Of a stretch of DNA of 64,000 nucleotides, positions 44,014 through 53,675 are shown piece by piece. A model generated the notes under the pieces. That model saw only the letters and a list, made by a program, of their open reading frames with translations, made no database searches and was not told where the DNA came from. Made by a program: the position numbers and the translations under genes. The stretch is from Streptomyces sp. NBC_00510. GTDB lineage: Bacteria; Actinomycetota; Actinomycetes; Streptomycetales; Streptomycetaceae. How positions within the stretch are numbered: position 1 is the first letter of the stretch; every line of letters begins with the position of its first letter. Location of the stretch: positions 3,224,001 to 3,288,000 of the forward strand of contig CP107851.1 in NCBI GenBank assembly GCA_036013505.1, written 5' to 3'.

Positions 44014-44709
44014 CTACGACCAGGCCGCCACGAAGTAGCCGACGCCGTAGGGCGCCTGGTCGTACAGCAGCTGGCCGCCGAGCCCGGCGCCGTCCGCGGC
44101 GCCGGCCAGGACCTGCCAGGGGGCGCGGCCGGCCGCCCCCAGATCGGTGGCGAGCCGTGCGTCAAGGGCCGCCAGCGCCCCGGTGTCGGCGGCACCGAGG
44201 GCGCGCGCCACGGACGCGTCGAAGGGCTCGGCCCGCTCGTCGAGGTAGCCGGGAGCCTTGAGCGTGCGGGAGGTGGTGCCGTCGCCCATGACCAGCAGCG
44301 CCACCCGGTCGGCCAGTCCCGCCAGGCCCTGTCCCAGCTCCAGCATCCTGGCCGCCGGCGCGTGCGCGGGCACGGCGCAGGCGTGCAGGGGCGCGGCGGA
44401 GCCCGCCTGCGTCAGGAGCCAGGCTGCGAGCGTCAGCGACGGGGCCAGGGGCTCGGGGTCGCTGCCGTCGCCGAGCCGCACCGTCAGATTGACGCCGTAC
44501 GGGCGCAGCGAGCCCGTACCGCCGCCTTCCCAGACGTGCGCGGAGTCCGCGGCACCCACCACGACCAGCAGATCGGCACGCGCGGCGGCCAGCACGGCCA
44601 ACGCGTCCGCGCAGGCGGCGCGCAGCGGGTCCAGTTCCGGCGCCGCGCCCGACGCGACGTCGGGCACGAGCAGCGGCGGACAGGGGCAGACGGCGGCGGC
44701 GACCAGCAT
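44014..44709 (-). CDS. Class III extradiol dioxygenase subunit B-like protein
   Basis: A 231-residue protein with the MEMO/LigB-type fold. CPCPPLLVPDVASG at the start, VVVGAADSAHVWEGGG and LLVMGDGTT are the usual conserved stretches. The metal-binding histidines of true dioxygenases are largely missing: the early H-x-P becomes C-P-C-P-P. It is probably not a dioxygenase, and its function is unknown. It is the third gene of the miaB operon, 25 nt after the 109-residue protein, and this arrangement is common in actinobacteria. Confidence 0.75.
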   Translation of the reverse strand: MLVAAAVCPCPPLLVPDVASGAAPELDPLRAACADALAVLAAARADLLVVVGAADSAHVWEGGGTGSLRPYGVNLTVRLGDGSDPEPLAPSLTLAAWLLTQAGSAAPLHACAVPAHAPAARMLELGQGLAGLADRVALLVMGDGTTSRTLKAPGYLDERAEPFDASVARALGAADTGALAALDARLATDLGAAGRAPWQVLAGAADGAGLGGQLLYDQAPYGVGYFVAAWS

Positions 44710-44734
44710 GATCGGAACCCTACCGTCCGCCGTC

Positions 44735-45064
44735 TCAGAAGCCCTCGGGCACGCGGTCCCAGGGCTCGGCCGTGGCGGCGACCTTCGGGTCCTTGCTGTC
44801 GCGGACCAGCTCGGCGACCGTGAAACGGCAGATGTAGGTCGTGGTCACACCCTCGTTGACCTGGACGAACCCCTCCCCCGAGCGGTACAGCCAGCTGCGC
44901 CGCACGCTGAACGGCTTGCTGGGCCGGTAGGCCAGCGCCGCCTCCTCCAGCTTGCCCAGCGCCTCCTCGCGCGTGCCCTCGGCGTGGCCGAGGAGCTCGA
45001 ACTCCCAGCGCCTGGCGTCGCCGCTGCCCACGGTCTCCTCGGCGAAGAGCCCCCAACGAGCCAT
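44735..45064 (-). CDS. Conserved 109-residue protein of unknown function downstream of miaB
   Basis: A 109-residue cytosolic protein. It starts MARWGLFAEETVGSGDARRW and has a helix-strand pattern (TREEALGKLEEAALAYR, SWLYRSGEGFVQVNEG). It has no recognised domain. The ATG at 45064 has GAGGGGGG upstream. It is 53 nt after miaB and 25 nt before the dioxygenase-like gene, so all three should share a transcript. The link to tRNA modification is only by position. Confidence 0.75.
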   Translation of the reverse strand: MARWGLFAEETVGSGDARRWEFELLGHAEGTREEALGKLEEAALAYRPSKPFSVRRSWLYRSGEGFVQVNEGVTTTYICRFTVAELVRDSKDPKVAATAEPWDRVPEGF

Positions 45065-45117
45065 CCGTGTCCCCCCTCGTCCCCGCGGTCCTCGCGGTCC
45101 TCGCGGTCCCCGCTCCG

Positions 45118-46608
45118 TCAGTCGCAGCCGCAGCCCGGCGCGGCCGCCGCCGCTGCCGGAACGGGCGCGCCGATCGTCGGCAGGCCCAGCATGACACCCG
45201 CGGGCTTGGCCGCCGCGGCCGAGGTACGCCGCTCCCAGGCGTCGCCCGCCGCAGTGCGGCGGACGCCGAAGGCCGGCGCCTCGGCGAGCAGGTGGTGCGG
45301 CGCGGCGTAGGTGATCTCCGCCATGACCATGTCGCCGGGGCGGACGGGCTCGGCGGGCGGCGCGAAGTGCACCAGGCGGTTGTCGGGGGCGCGGCCGGAC
45401 AGGCGGTGCGTGGCGTCGTCCTTGCGGCCCTCGCCCTCGGCGACCAGCACCTCCAGGACGCGGCCGACCTGCTTCTTGTTCTCGGCCCAGGAGATCTCGT
45501 CCTGCAGCGCGACCAGCCGCTCGTAGCGCTCCTGGACGACCGCCTTCGGGACCTGCCCCTCCATCTCGGCGGCGGGCGTGCCCGGGCGCTTGGAGTACTG
45601 GAAGGTGAAGGCCTGCGCGAAGCGCGCCTCGCGGACCACGTGCAGCGTCTGCTCGAAGTCCTCCTCGGTCTCGCCGGGGAAGCCCACGATGATGTCGGTG
45701 GAGATGGCGGCGTCCGGCATGGCCGCGCGCACCTTCTCGATGATGCCGAGGTAGCGGTCCTGCCGGTACGAGCGGCGCATCGCGCGCAGCACGGTGTCGG
45801 AGCCGGACTGCAGCGGCATGTGCAGCTGGTGCATCACGTTCGGGGTCTCGGCCATGGCCGCGATCACGTCGTCGGTGAAGTCGCGCGGGTGGGGCGAGGT
45901 GAAGCGGACCCGCTCCAGGCCGTCGATCTTCCCGCAGGCGCGCAGCAGTTTGCCGAAGGCCTCGCGGTCGCCGATGTCGGAGCCGTAGGCGTTGACGTTC
46001 TGGCCGAGCAGGGTGACCTCGGTGACGCCCTCGGCGACCAGCGCCTCGACCTCGGCGAGGATGTCGCCGGGGCGGCGGTCCTTCTCCTTGCCGCGCAGCG
46101 CGGGGACGATGCAGAAGGTGCAGGTGTTGTTGCAGCCGACCGAGATCGACACCCACGCCGCGTAGGCCGACTCGCGCCGGGTCGGCAGCGTGGACGGGAA
46201 GGTCTCCAGCGACTCGGCGATCTCGACCTGCGCCTCTTCGGCGATCCTGGCACGCTCCAGCAGCACGGGGAGGCTGCCGATGTTGTGGGTGCCGAAGACG
46301 ACGTCGACCCAGGGGGCCTTCTTGACGATCGTGTCCCGGTCCTTCTGCGCCAGGCAGCCGCCGACGGCGATCTGCATGCCCGGCCGGGCGGCCTTCTGCG
46401 GTGCCAGGCGGCCGAGGTTGCCGTACAGGCGGTTGTCGGCGTTCTCCCGGACCGCGCAGGTGTTGAAGACGACAACATCTGCGGACACCGTGCCGTCCTC
46501 GCCCTTGGGCGCGCGGACGTAGCCGGCCGCCTCCAGGAGGCCTGCCAGCCGCTCGGAGTCGTGGACGTTCATCTGGCACCCGTAGGTGCGGATCTCGTAG
46601 CTCTTCAC
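45118..46608 (-). CDS. miaB: tRNA-2-methylthio-N6-dimethylallyladenosine synthase
   Basis: A radical-SAM methylthiotransferase of about 496 residues acting after MiaA on A37 of tRNA. The N-terminal domain (about 3-130) binds one Fe-S cluster with [15 protein letters not shown] and VGGCLAQ. The radical SAM motif is [17 protein letters not shown] domain follows (about 375-450). A low-complexity tail ends in CGCD, as in other Streptomyces MiaB. The start is uncertain: GTG at 46608, with GAAGAG upstream, or GTG at 46629. The tail beyond the TRAM domain is Ala/Pro-rich. Confidence 0.95.
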   Translation of the reverse strand: MKSYEIRTYGCQMNVHDSERLAGLLEAAGYVRAPKGEDGTVSADVVVFNTCAVRENADNRLYGNLGRLAPQKAARPGMQIAVGGCLAQKDRDTIVKKAPWVDVVFGTHNIGSLPVLLERARIAEEAQVEIAESLETFPSTLPTRRESAYAAWVSISVGCNNTCTFCIVPALRGKEKDRRPGDILAEVEALVAEGVTEVTLLGQNVNAYGSDIGDREAFGKLLRACGKIDGLERVRFTSPHPRDFTDDVIAAMAETPNVMHQLHMPLQSGSDTVLRAMRRSYRQDRYLGIIEKVRAAMPDAAISTDIIVGFPGETEEDFEQTLHVVREARFAQAFTFQYSKRPGTPAAEMEGQVPKAVVQERYERLVALQDEISWAENKKQVGRVLEVLVAEGEGRKDDATHRLSGRAPDNRLVHFAPPAEPVRPGDMVMAEITYAAPHHLLAEAPAFGVRRTAAGDAWERRTSAAAAKPAGVMLGLPTIGAPVPAAAAAAPGCGCD

Positions 46609-46730
46609 ACCCTGCTCTTCACGCTGCACCCATCCAGGGTAAGGGCGCGCCGCGCGCGCTCGTGCCCGCGCCCGCCCCCGCGCGGACGGCAGCGGACGGC
46701 GCCGCACGGCACCGGACGGCGCCCGCCGCA

Positions 46731-47618
46731 TCAGGTGCCGGGTGGCTCGGCGAGGAGGCGGTGGCCGCCCGCCCCCGGGACGACGGTGCCCGCGGTGGGC
46801 GGCGGGAAGTGGGTGCCGAGCAGCAGGGTGTCCGTACCCGCGTACGCGGTGAGCAGCGCGCGGCGGGTGCGCACGGCCAGGGCCGCGTCAAAGTCGGCGG
46901 TGCTGGTGATCGCGGGATCGGCGATCTGCACGGGGTGGTGGAAGCTGTCGCCGGTGACCAGCGCGGACCGCCCGGTGCCGTGCAGCTCCACCGCGACCTG
47001 CCCCGGGGTGTGCCCGGGCACCGCCAGGAGACGGATGCCGGGGGCCGCCTCCACGGGGGCGTCGGTGACGTCGGCCAAGTCGAGCAGTCCGGCGTCGCGG
47101 ACCGGCAGCACCGAGTCGCGGAAGACCTGCCGGTGGTCGTCGTCCAGGTCCGTGCCCGCCCAGTGGTCCCATTCGGCACGGGAGACCAGGTAACGGGCGC
47201 GGGGGAAGGAGGGCACCCAGGTGCCGCCGTCGTCACGGGTGTTCCAGCCGACGTGGTCGGTGTGCAGGTGGGTGAGGATCACCAGGTCCACGGCGTGCGG
47301 CGGGAAGCCCGCCTCCACCAGCCGCCGCGGGTAGTCGGTGGCGAGCCGGTGCCACGCGGGGTCCGACCGGGTCTTGCCGTTGCCGATCCCGGTGTCCACC
47401 AGGACGCGCAGGCCGCCGGCCACCACGGCGAAGGTGTGGGTGGCCAGCCGGAGCGTGCCGTCGGGGGCGGCGAAGTCCGGCCGCAGCCACGGCGCCCCCG
47501 CCACCACCCGCGCGGTGGCGGCGGGCAGCAGCCGCCGTCCGGTCGCCGCGGGCAGCGTGGTCTCGTCGACGCGATGCACGACGAGGTCGCCCACCGTCCA
47601 GCTCACCGTGCGTCCCAT
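46731..47618 (-). CDS. MBL-fold metallo-hydrolase
   Basis: A 295-residue metallo-beta-lactamase-fold hydrolase. The motif [10 protein letters not shown] (metal ligands), then [11 protein letters not shown] and [11 protein letters not shown] supply the other metal ligands; the fold resembles lactonase-like quorum-quenching enzymes (AiiA group). The substrate is unknown. The ATG at 47618 is preceded by GGAGG 7 nt away. It diverges from the TAXI-type gene. Confidence 0.85.
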   Translation of the reverse strand: MGRTVSWTVGDLVVHRVDETTLPAATGRRLLPAATARVVAGAPWLRPDFAAPDGTLRLATHTFAVVAGGLRVLVDTGIGNGKTRSDPAWHRLATDYPRRLVEAGFPPHAVDLVILTHLHTDHVGWNTRDDGGTWVPSFPRARYLVSRAEWDHWAGTDLDDDHRQVFRDSVLPVRDAGLLDLADVTDAPVEAAPGIRLLAVPGHTPGQVAVELHGTGRSALVTGDSFHHPVQIADPAITSTADFDAALAVRTRRALLTAYAGTDTLLLGTHFPPPTAGTVVPGAGGHRLLAEPPGT

Positions 47619-47749
47619 GCGGGGCCTCCCTTCGTACGGGGTGCGCCCTGGGACGAGTGTTCCCCGTGGGGCGGGCCGTCACGTCCGAAATCCGGACGCG
47701 GCAGGACGGCGCTGGCCGCCGCGCCGCCGGGCCTGGCACTATCGCGGGG

Positions 47750-48733
47750 ATGGAGTTCCCCCGTATCGGCAGACGCAGGGCCGTGCAGGCCGTGCTGGCG
47801 GTGGCGGCGGCGGTCGCGCTGCTGCTGTGGTGGGTGCTGCCCTCCGACGGGCCGTCGTACCCGAAGGACCGGGTCGACTTCGCCACCGGTGTGCGCAACG
47901 GCGTGTACGACACGTACGGGAAGCGGCTCCAGCCCTACCTGCACACGGACCTGCCCGGGGTGCCGGTGCGCCTGGTGCGGTCCGAGGGGTCCGTGGACAA
48001 CGTCCGGCGGGTCGCGACCGGCAAGGCCGATTTCGCGATCGCCGCGGCCGACGCCGTCGCCGACTACCACGGCCCGGGCGCGGGGCGGCTGCGTGCCTGC
48101 GCCCGGCTGTACGACGACTACGTGCAGCTCGTGGTGCCCGCCGACTCGCCCGTGAGGTCGGCGAAGGACCTGCGCGGGCTGCGGGTGGGGATCGGCCAGC
48201 CCAGCTCCGGGGTGAACCTGATAGCGCAGCGGCTGCTCGAGGCGGCCGACCTCGGGGAACCGGGCGACGTGCGGCGCCGGACGGTCGGCATCGACCGGGC
48301 GCCGGAGATGCTGCGCCGGGGGAAGCTGGACGCGTTCTTCTGGTCGGGCGGACTGCCGACCAAGACCGTCGCGAACCTGGCGGAGACCACCGACGTGAAG
48401 CTGGTGCAGCTCGGCGACCTGGTGGCCCGGCTGCACGCCGAGAGCGACGAGTCGACGTACTACCGGCAGGCGGTCATGCCGGCGGACGCGTACCCCATGG
48501 TCCAGGGCGGCCGCGCGGTGCAGACGATCGCCGTGGCCAACCTGCTGATCACCACGGACCGGACGGACACCGGGCTGGTGGACCGCCTCACCCGCACGGT
48601 GATCGACAGCCGTGACCGGATCGGTCAGGAGGTGCACGCCGCCCAGCTGATGGACCTGCGGACGGCGGTCTTCACCGACCCGTTGCGGCTGCACGACGGC
48701 GCCGAGCGCTACTACCGGTCCGTCAAGCCCTAG
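47750..48733 (+). CDS. TAXI-family (TRAP-type) solute-binding protein, membrane-anchored
   Basis: A 327-residue protein with an N-terminal uncleaved-looking helix (about 11-28, AVLAVAAAVALLLWWVLP) and a TAXI-type binding domain. The domain shows FATGVRNGVYDTYGKRL, DFAIAAADAV, GIGQPSSGVNLIAQRLLEAA and LDAFFWSGGLPTKT. TAXI proteins usually feed TRAP permeases such as glutamate or carboxylate importers, but no TRAP permease is next to it. The receptor kinase gene follows 124 nt downstream in the same direction, so it may serve as a sensor subunit. The ATG has GGGG very close, which is poor spacing. Confidence 0.78.
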   Translation: MEFPRIGRRRAVQAVLAVAAAVALLLWWVLPSDGPSYPKDRVDFATGVRNGVYDTYGKRLQPYLHTDLPGVPVRLVRSEGSVDNVRRVATGKADFAIAAADAVADYHGPGAGRLRACARLYDDYVQLVVPADSPVRSAKDLRGLRVGIGQPSSGVNLIAQRLLEAADLGEPGDVRRRTVGIDRAPEMLRRGKLDAFFWSGGLPTKTVANLAETTDVKLVQLGDLVARLHAESDESTYYRQAVMPADAYPMVQGGRAVQTIAVANLLITTDRTDTGLVDRLTRTVIDSRDRIGQEVHAAQLMDLRTAVFTDPLRLHDGAERYYRSVKP

Positions 48734-48857
48734 GGGATCCGGGACCGGTACGGACCATTCCGCCCGACATGTGATCGCTCCCCGCCCCGGGGACGATGTT
48801 CATCCCCGTCAGAGCCCCCTAACCTGTAGCGGACCACGTACCGATGGGGGCACACGC

Positions 48858-50702
48858 ATGAGTTCTGGGGGGATGCCGCACACCCTCGTCGACGGCCGCT
48901 ACGAGCTGCGCCGGCAGTTGGGGCGCGGTGGCATGGGCGTGGTGTGGGAGGCCTACGACAACCGGCTCAGCCGTCAGGTCGCCGTCAAGGAGCTGCTGTT
49001 CCGGGGCGCGCTGGACCCGGAGACGCAGGCCCAGTGGGTGGAGCGGGCGCGCCGGGAGGCGCAGGCCATCGCCCGGATCGGGCATGAGCACGTGGTCGCC
49101 GTGCACGACGTGATCGAGGCCGACGGCCAGGTCTGGATCGTCATGGAGCAGGTCAACCCGCACTCCCTGGCGGACCAGTTGCGCGAGCAGGGCCGGATCC
49201 CGGCGCTGCAGGCGGCGCGGATCGGCCTGGAGGTGCTGCGCGGGCTGCGCGCGGTGCACGCGGCCGGGGTGCTGCACCGCGACGTGAAACCGCACAACAT
49301 CCTGTTCCGCCGGGACGGGCGGGCGGTGCTCATGGACTTCGGGATCGCGACCTTCGAGGGCGCGGCCCAGGTGACGCGGGTGCACGAGACCGTCGGCACC
49401 CCGCAGTACCTGGCACCGGAGCTGGCCAACCGGCTGGCGCCCACGCCCGCCGCCGACCTGTGGTCGCTGGGCGTCACGCTCTACGAGATGGTCGAGGGCC
49501 GGCCCCCCTTCCGCGGCCCGACGCCGTACGAGGTGCTGGAGGCCGTCCGCACGGCCGAGGTGCCGCCGACGGCGCACGCGGGGCCGCTGCGCCCGCTGAT
49601 CGACGGGCTGCTGGTCAAGGAGCCGGGGGCACGGCTGTCGGCGGAGCGCACCGAGCAGTTGCTGCAGCACGTGGCGCAGGAGACCCCGCAGTTCCCGGTC
49701 GGCGTCTACCCGGACTACGACCCGGACGCCACGCGGACGGACGGCGGCGCCGCGCCCCCGTCGCACCGGACGGAGCCCGATGCCCCCGCGGTGGCGGAGC
49801 CGGCACGGGAACCCGGGGGGCGCACGTCCCTGCGCCGGTGGTACACGCTCGCGGCGGGCGGGGTCGCGCTCGCGGTCCTGGCCGCTGCCGGGTGGTTCGC
49901 CGTCGACCGGCTGGGGGACGACGGCCCCGACCTCTCCTCCTCGCCGACCTACCGGACGGCGCGTGACCGCGGCTACCTCGTGGTCGGCGTCAAGAAGGAC
50001 CAGCCGGGCCTCAGTGAGGCCTCCAGCACCGCCAAGGACGGCTACGAAGGGTTCGACATCGACCTGGCGAGGGCCATCGCCCGGCATCTGGGCTTCGACA
50101 AGGTGCAGTTCACGGTCGTGGACACCCAGTCGCGCGAGTACTTCCTGCGCGCCGGGTACGTCGACTTCATAGTGGCGAGCTACTCCATCACGGAGGAACG
50201 CAAGAGGTCGGTCGACTTCGCGGGCCCCTACTACCAGGCCGGCCAGGACTTCCTCGTCCGCAAGGACGCCCCCGTCCACAGCGTGCAGGACCTGTTCGGC
50301 CGTCATGTCTGCACCGTCACCGACTCGACGCCCGCCGAACGGCTCCGCAAGGAGTACCCGCAGATAAGGACCGAGCAGCAGACCTCGTACGGGCTGTGCG
50401 TCAACCAGCTGCTGGCGGGGAAGGTCGACGCCGTCTCCACCGACGACATCATCCTGGCCGGTTACCGCGCCCAGCACACCGGGCAACTGCGGCTGCTGGG
50501 GGTCCCCTTCGGGACCGAGGAGTACGGCGTGGGGCTGGCCCAGAACGAGCCCGAGCTGAAGCACGCCATATGCGACGCCATCAAGGACGAGATCTCCTCC
50601 GGGGCCTGGCGCGCCTCGTACGTCAAGCACCTCAAGCCGCTGGCCTCCCAGGAGGTGGCGGACCAGCGGCCGAGGCTGGACGAGATGAGCGAGTGCGACT
50701 AG
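48858..50702 (+). CDS. Transmembrane Ser/Thr kinase fused to an extracellular glutamate-type ABC binding domain
   Basis: A 614-residue fusion. Residues about 15-275 are a Hanks kinase: [10 protein letters not shown] (22-31), Lys44, HRDVKPHN (His140, Asp142), DFG with Asp160. A Pro/Thr linker and one membrane helix (about 329-349) follow. Residues about 365-600 are a family-3 solute-binding domain very close in pattern to the GluB of this window: [46 protein letters not shown], and two cysteines in the same places. It should sense an amino acid outside and phosphorylate cytosolic targets. The ATG at 48858 has GGGGG upstream. Confidence 0.92.
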   Translation: MSSGGMPHTLVDGRYELRRQLGRGGMGVVWEAYDNRLSRQVAVKELLFRGALDPETQAQWVERARREAQAIARIGHEHVVAVHDVIEADGQVWIVMEQVNPHSLADQLREQGRIPALQAARIGLEVLRGLRAVHAAGVLHRDVKPHNILFRRDGRAVLMDFGIATFEGAAQVTRVHETVGTPQYLAPELANRLAPTPAADLWSLGVTLYEMVEGRPPFRGPTPYEVLEAVRTAEVPPTAHAGPLRPLIDGLLVKEPGARLSAERTEQLLQHVAQETPQFPVGVYPDYDPDATRTDGGAAPPSHRTEPDAPAVAEPAREPGGRTSLRRWYTLAAGGVALAVLAAAGWFAVDRLGDDGPDLSSSPTYRTARDRGYLVVGVKKDQPGLSEASSTAKDGYEGFDIDLARAIARHLGFDKVQFTVVDTQSREYFLRAGYVDFIVASYSITEERKRSVDFAGPYYQAGQDFLVRKDAPVHSVQDLFGRHVCTVTDSTPAERLRKEYPQIRTEQQTSYGLCVNQLLAGKVDAVSTDDIILAGYRAQHTGQLRLLGVPFGTEEYGVGLAQNEPELKHAICDAIKDEISSGAWRASYVKHLKPLASQEVADQRPRLDEMSECD

Positions 50703-50710
50703 GGCCGTGA

Positions 50711-50736
50711 CCCGCGCGACCGGTCGGTCGCGCGGG
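50711..50736. terminator. Bidirectional terminator after the receptor kinase gene
   Basis: An 11-bp perfect stem (CCCGCGCGACC with GGTCGCGCGGG) and a 4-nt loop lie 8 nt after the kinase stop and 9 nt from the convergent stop at 50746. Confidence 0.7.
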
Positions 50737-50745
50737 CCCGCCCGT

Positions 50746-52527
50746 TCAGGACAGGGCGAACGTGGTGACCACGGCGGCGTGGTCGGAGGGCCAGGCGTTG
50801 CCCGCCACGTCCGGTTCGGGGCGGGGCTCCCCGGTGACCAGGGTGGTGGAGTCCAGCACCCGCAGGCCCCGCCCGGCGTACAGGACGTAGTCGATCCGGT
50901 CCTGCGGCTCGGGCTCGGGGGTGACGGGTGACCAGGTGGTGCCGGGCTCGCGCACGGGGTCCGGGTGGGCCTCGCGGTAGGAGTCGCGCAGTCCGGCGGC
51001 CTCGGCGGCGAGGGTGACCGGCCAGGGCACGGGTCCGTACCCGCCGTGCAGGGGCGCCGCCTCGGCGGTCCAGTCCAGGTGGGAGGGGACGTTGAAGTCG
51101 CCGACGAGGACGACCGGGGTGGTGTCGCGGGCGGCGAGGTCGTCGGCCATGTCGTGCAGGATGTCCCGGATCTGGTCCAGGCGTCCCGAGGCCGCCTCGT
51201 GCTCGACGAGCACCTCGACCGGCTGCCGGTCGTGGAGGGCGTCGTAGGGGCCGTACGGGGTGTAGTTCAGGTGCGCGCTCCACAGCGTGAGGTCGTGGCC
51301 CTCGTCGAGCCGGACGGTGGCGCCGAGGCCGCCGTAGAACGGGCTCGCGGGCAGGCCGTGACGGGAGACGATCGGGTAGCGGCTGATGACGCCGAGGTTG
51401 TCGCCCGCCTGGTGGTGGTCCCAGCCCAGTGCCTCGGCCAGTTCCTTGGCGGAGTGCGTCCGCGTCTCCTGCAGGCCGACGACGTCCACGTCGGCTTCCA
51501 GCAGCACGCGCAACTGCTTGTCCCGGTGGTCGTCGACGCGGGTGCCGCCGAGCCACAGGTTCCAGCTCATGACGCGCAGCTCGCGCACGACGGGTTCGCC
51601 CGCCGCGACGACCGGCACACGCACGGTGACGGTGGCGGAGCGCCCGTCGGCGTCCGTGGCGGTGACGGCGACCTCCACGTCGCCGGCTGCGTCGGGGGTG
51701 CCGGTGACGGTGCCGTCGGCGGAGACCCGCGCCCAGCCGGGGCCCGCGGTCCCGGCGTACGTGACGGGGGCGCCGCGCAGGAGCCCGGCGACGGTGGCGC
51801 GGAACGGCTCGCCGACGCGGGCGCGGCGGCTGGTGAAGGCGGGCACGAGGAAGGACGGCGGCCGCGCGACCAGGGCCCGCAGCACGGAGACGTCGGCCCG
51901 TTCCAGGCTGCCGAGCACCGCGCGTCCGGCGCCGGGGGCGATGGGCGCCAGGGAGGGCACGGCCAGCACGCGGCAGCCGGCGGCCTCGGCGGAGGCGACA
52001 CCGGTCGGGGTGTCCTCGACGGCCACGCACGCGCCGGGGTCCACGCCGAGGGCGTGGGCGGCGGCGAGGTAGGGGTCGGGGGCGGGCTTGGTGCGGGGGG
52101 TGTCGTCGGCGGTCAGGGATACCGCGAAGCGCTCGCGGCCCAGCACCGCCAGCACGATGTCCACGACCTCGCGCGGGGACGCCGAGACCAGGGCGATGGG
52201 GATCTCGTGCCGGGCGAGTTCGTCCAGCAGCTCCAGCGCGCCGGGGCGGGGCACCGTGCGGGCGCGGACCCGCTCGGCGAACTCCCGGTGCAGGAGGGCG
52301 GCCAGTTCCTCGGCGCCGGCCGCCGTCCCGGTCGTGGTCACCAGGTGGGTGGCGGTGTGCTCGACGGCGCGGCCGAGGACCTCGGTCACGTCCGCGTCGC
52401 CGAGCACGTGTCCCAGCCCGGCGGCCACCTCGGCGACCGCCTCCCACCACAGCTCCTCGGTGTCGACGAGCGTGCCGTCCATGTCGAACAGGACGGCCTG
52501 GAGCGGGTGGTGCGGTGGGTGGGTCAC
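50746..52527 (-). CDS. Fusion: HAD phosphatase - Ig-like domain - endonuclease/exonuclease/phosphatase domain
   Basis: A 593-residue three-part protein. Residues about 10-215 are a beta-phosphoglucomutase-like HAD hydrolase (FDMDGTLVDTEELWW, VSASPREVV, KPAPDPYLAAAH, VEDTPTGVASA). About 225-315 is an Ig-like or cadherin-like beta domain (VTGTPDAAGDVEVAVTATD). About 320-590 is an EEP-fold enzyme (MSWNLWLGG, GLQETRTHS, VLVGDFNVPSHLDW, WPSDHAAVV). There is no signal peptide. It is the last gene of the ABC operon (49 nt after the ATPase gene), so a phosphate-containing substrate is likely; which one is unknown. Confidence 0.85.
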   Translation of the reverse strand: MTHPPHHPLQAVLFDMDGTLVDTEELWWEAVAEVAAGLGHVLGDADVTEVLGRAVEHTATHLVTTTGTAAGAEELAALLHREFAERVRARTVPRPGALELLDELARHEIPIALVSASPREVVDIVLAVLGRERFAVSLTADDTPRTKPAPDPYLAAAHALGVDPGACVAVEDTPTGVASAEAAGCRVLAVPSLAPIAPGAGRAVLGSLERADVSVLRALVARPPSFLVPAFTSRRARVGEPFRATVAGLLRGAPVTYAGTAGPGWARVSADGTVTGTPDAAGDVEVAVTATDADGRSATVTVRVPVVAAGEPVVRELRVMSWNLWLGGTRVDDHRDKQLRVLLEADVDVVGLQETRTHSAKELAEALGWDHHQAGDNLGVISRYPIVSRHGLPASPFYGGLGATVRLDEGHDLTLWSAHLNYTPYGPYDALHDRQPVEVLVEHEAASGRLDQIRDILHDMADDLAARDTTPVVLVGDFNVPSHLDWTAEAAPLHGGYGPVPWPVTLAAEAAGLRDSYREAHPDPVREPGTTWSPVTPEPEPQDRIDYVLYAGRGLRVLDSTTLVTGEPRPEPDVAGNAWPSDHAAVVTTFALS

Positions 52528-52576
52528 GGGGCTCTCTTTCCTCGGGGGTGTGGGGGGATGGGAGGTGCGATCGGGG

Positions 52577-53668
52577 TCAGGCGGTGCGCGCGGTGACCAG
52601 GACGGGCCGGTCGGGCAGGGAGACGGTGACGGTCGCCCCCGGCGGGAGGGCGGCGGCGTCGGAGCCGGCCACGTCGGCCTTGACGGAGGTGCCGTCGGGC
52701 AGTTGCACGGTCACCCGGGTGACGGCGCCGAGGAAGGCGGTCGCCATGACGCGCGCGTCGCCGGCGGGGTCGGCGGTCAGGCGCACCGCCTCGGGACGGA
52801 CGAGGACGTCCACTTCGGTGCCGGCGGGCACGTCGCCCTGGGCGGGGAGCCGCCGGCCGAGGACCTCGACGTCGCCGCCGTCGGTCAGCCGGCCCGGCAG
52901 GCGGCTGTTGGTGCCCACGAACTCGGCGACGAAGGCCGTGGCGGGGCGGTCGTACAGCTCGGCGGGGGCGGCGCACTGCTCCATCCGCCCGGCGTTCATG
53001 ACGGCGACGCGGTCCGCCATGGACAGCGCCTCCTCCTGGTCGTGCGTCACGAACAGCGTGGTGATGCCGAGTTCGAGCTGGAGGCGGCGGATCTCCTCGC
53101 GCAGGTTGGTGCGCACCTTGGCGTCCAGCGCGCTCAGCGGCTCGTCCAGGAGCAGGACGCGCGGTCGCAGCGCCAGGGCGCGGGCGAGGGCCACGCGCTG
53201 CTGCTGGCCGCCGGAGAGCTGGTGCGGGTAGCGGTCCCCGTGGTCCGGCAGGCCGACGAGTTCCAGCAGTTCCGCGGCGCGGGCGCGCCGTTCGGCGGCG
53301 CCGACCTTGCGCATGCGCAGCCCGAAGGCGACGTTGTCGGCGGCGCTCAGGTGCGGGAAGAGGCTGTAGGACTGGAAGACCATGCCCGCGTCGCGGCGGT
53401 GCGCGGGGATCTTGGTGATGTCCTTGCCGTCGACCAGCACCTGACCGGAGTCGGGGTGCTCGAAGCCGGCGAGCATCCGCAGCGCGGTGGTCTTCCCGCA
53501 GCCGGACGGGCCGAGCAGGGCGAGGAGTTCTCCGGGCCGGACGGTCAGGTCCAGTCCGTCGAGGGCGACGGTGGGCCCGAAGGCGCGGCGCAGCGCCCGG
53601 AACTCGACGGTGGCGCCGCCGGGCACGGTCGGCGCGGCGTCGGCCGGGGCGGGGACGGTGTCGGTCAT
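52577..53668 (-). CDS. ABC-importer ATPase (PotA/PhnT-like)
   Basis: A 363-residue ATPase of the spermidine/iron/2-aminoethylphosphonate importer class. Walker A is GPSGCGKTT; the Q-loop is in GMVFQSYSLFPHLSA; signature [15 protein letters not shown]; Walker B LLLDEPLSALD. A C-terminal TOBE-type domain (about 250-363) may bind regulators or the substrate. It energises the two permeases encoded upstream; the gap to the first is 7 nt. The ATG is at 53668. Confidence 0.9.
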   Translation of the reverse strand: MTDTVPAPADAAPTVPGGATVEFRALRRAFGPTVALDGLDLTVRPGELLALLGPSGCGKTTALRMLAGFEHPDSGQVLVDGKDITKIPAHRRDAGMVFQSYSLFPHLSAADNVAFGLRMRKVGAAERRARAAELLELVGLPDHGDRYPHQLSGGQQQRVALARALALRPRVLLLDEPLSALDAKVRTNLREEIRRLQLELGITTLFVTHDQEEALSMADRVAVMNAGRMEQCAAPAELYDRPATAFVAEFVGTNSRLPGRLTDGGDVEVLGRRLPAQGDVPAGTEVDVLVRPEAVRLTADPAGDARVMATAFLGAVTRVTVQLPDGTSVKADVAGSDAAALPPGATVTVSLPDRPVLVTARTA

Positions 53669-53675
53669 GTCTCGG

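Noticed and set aside
44014-44709. Active extradiol dioxygenase
   Set aside because: The metal-binding histidines expected in LigB-type enzymes are not found; only the fold is supported.
50746-52527. HAD part as a phosphonoacetaldehyde hydrolase (PhnX)
   Set aside because: PhnX has a Schiff-base lysine and a different first motif; this domain reads FDMDGTLVDTEE, typical of phosphoglucomutase-like HADs.
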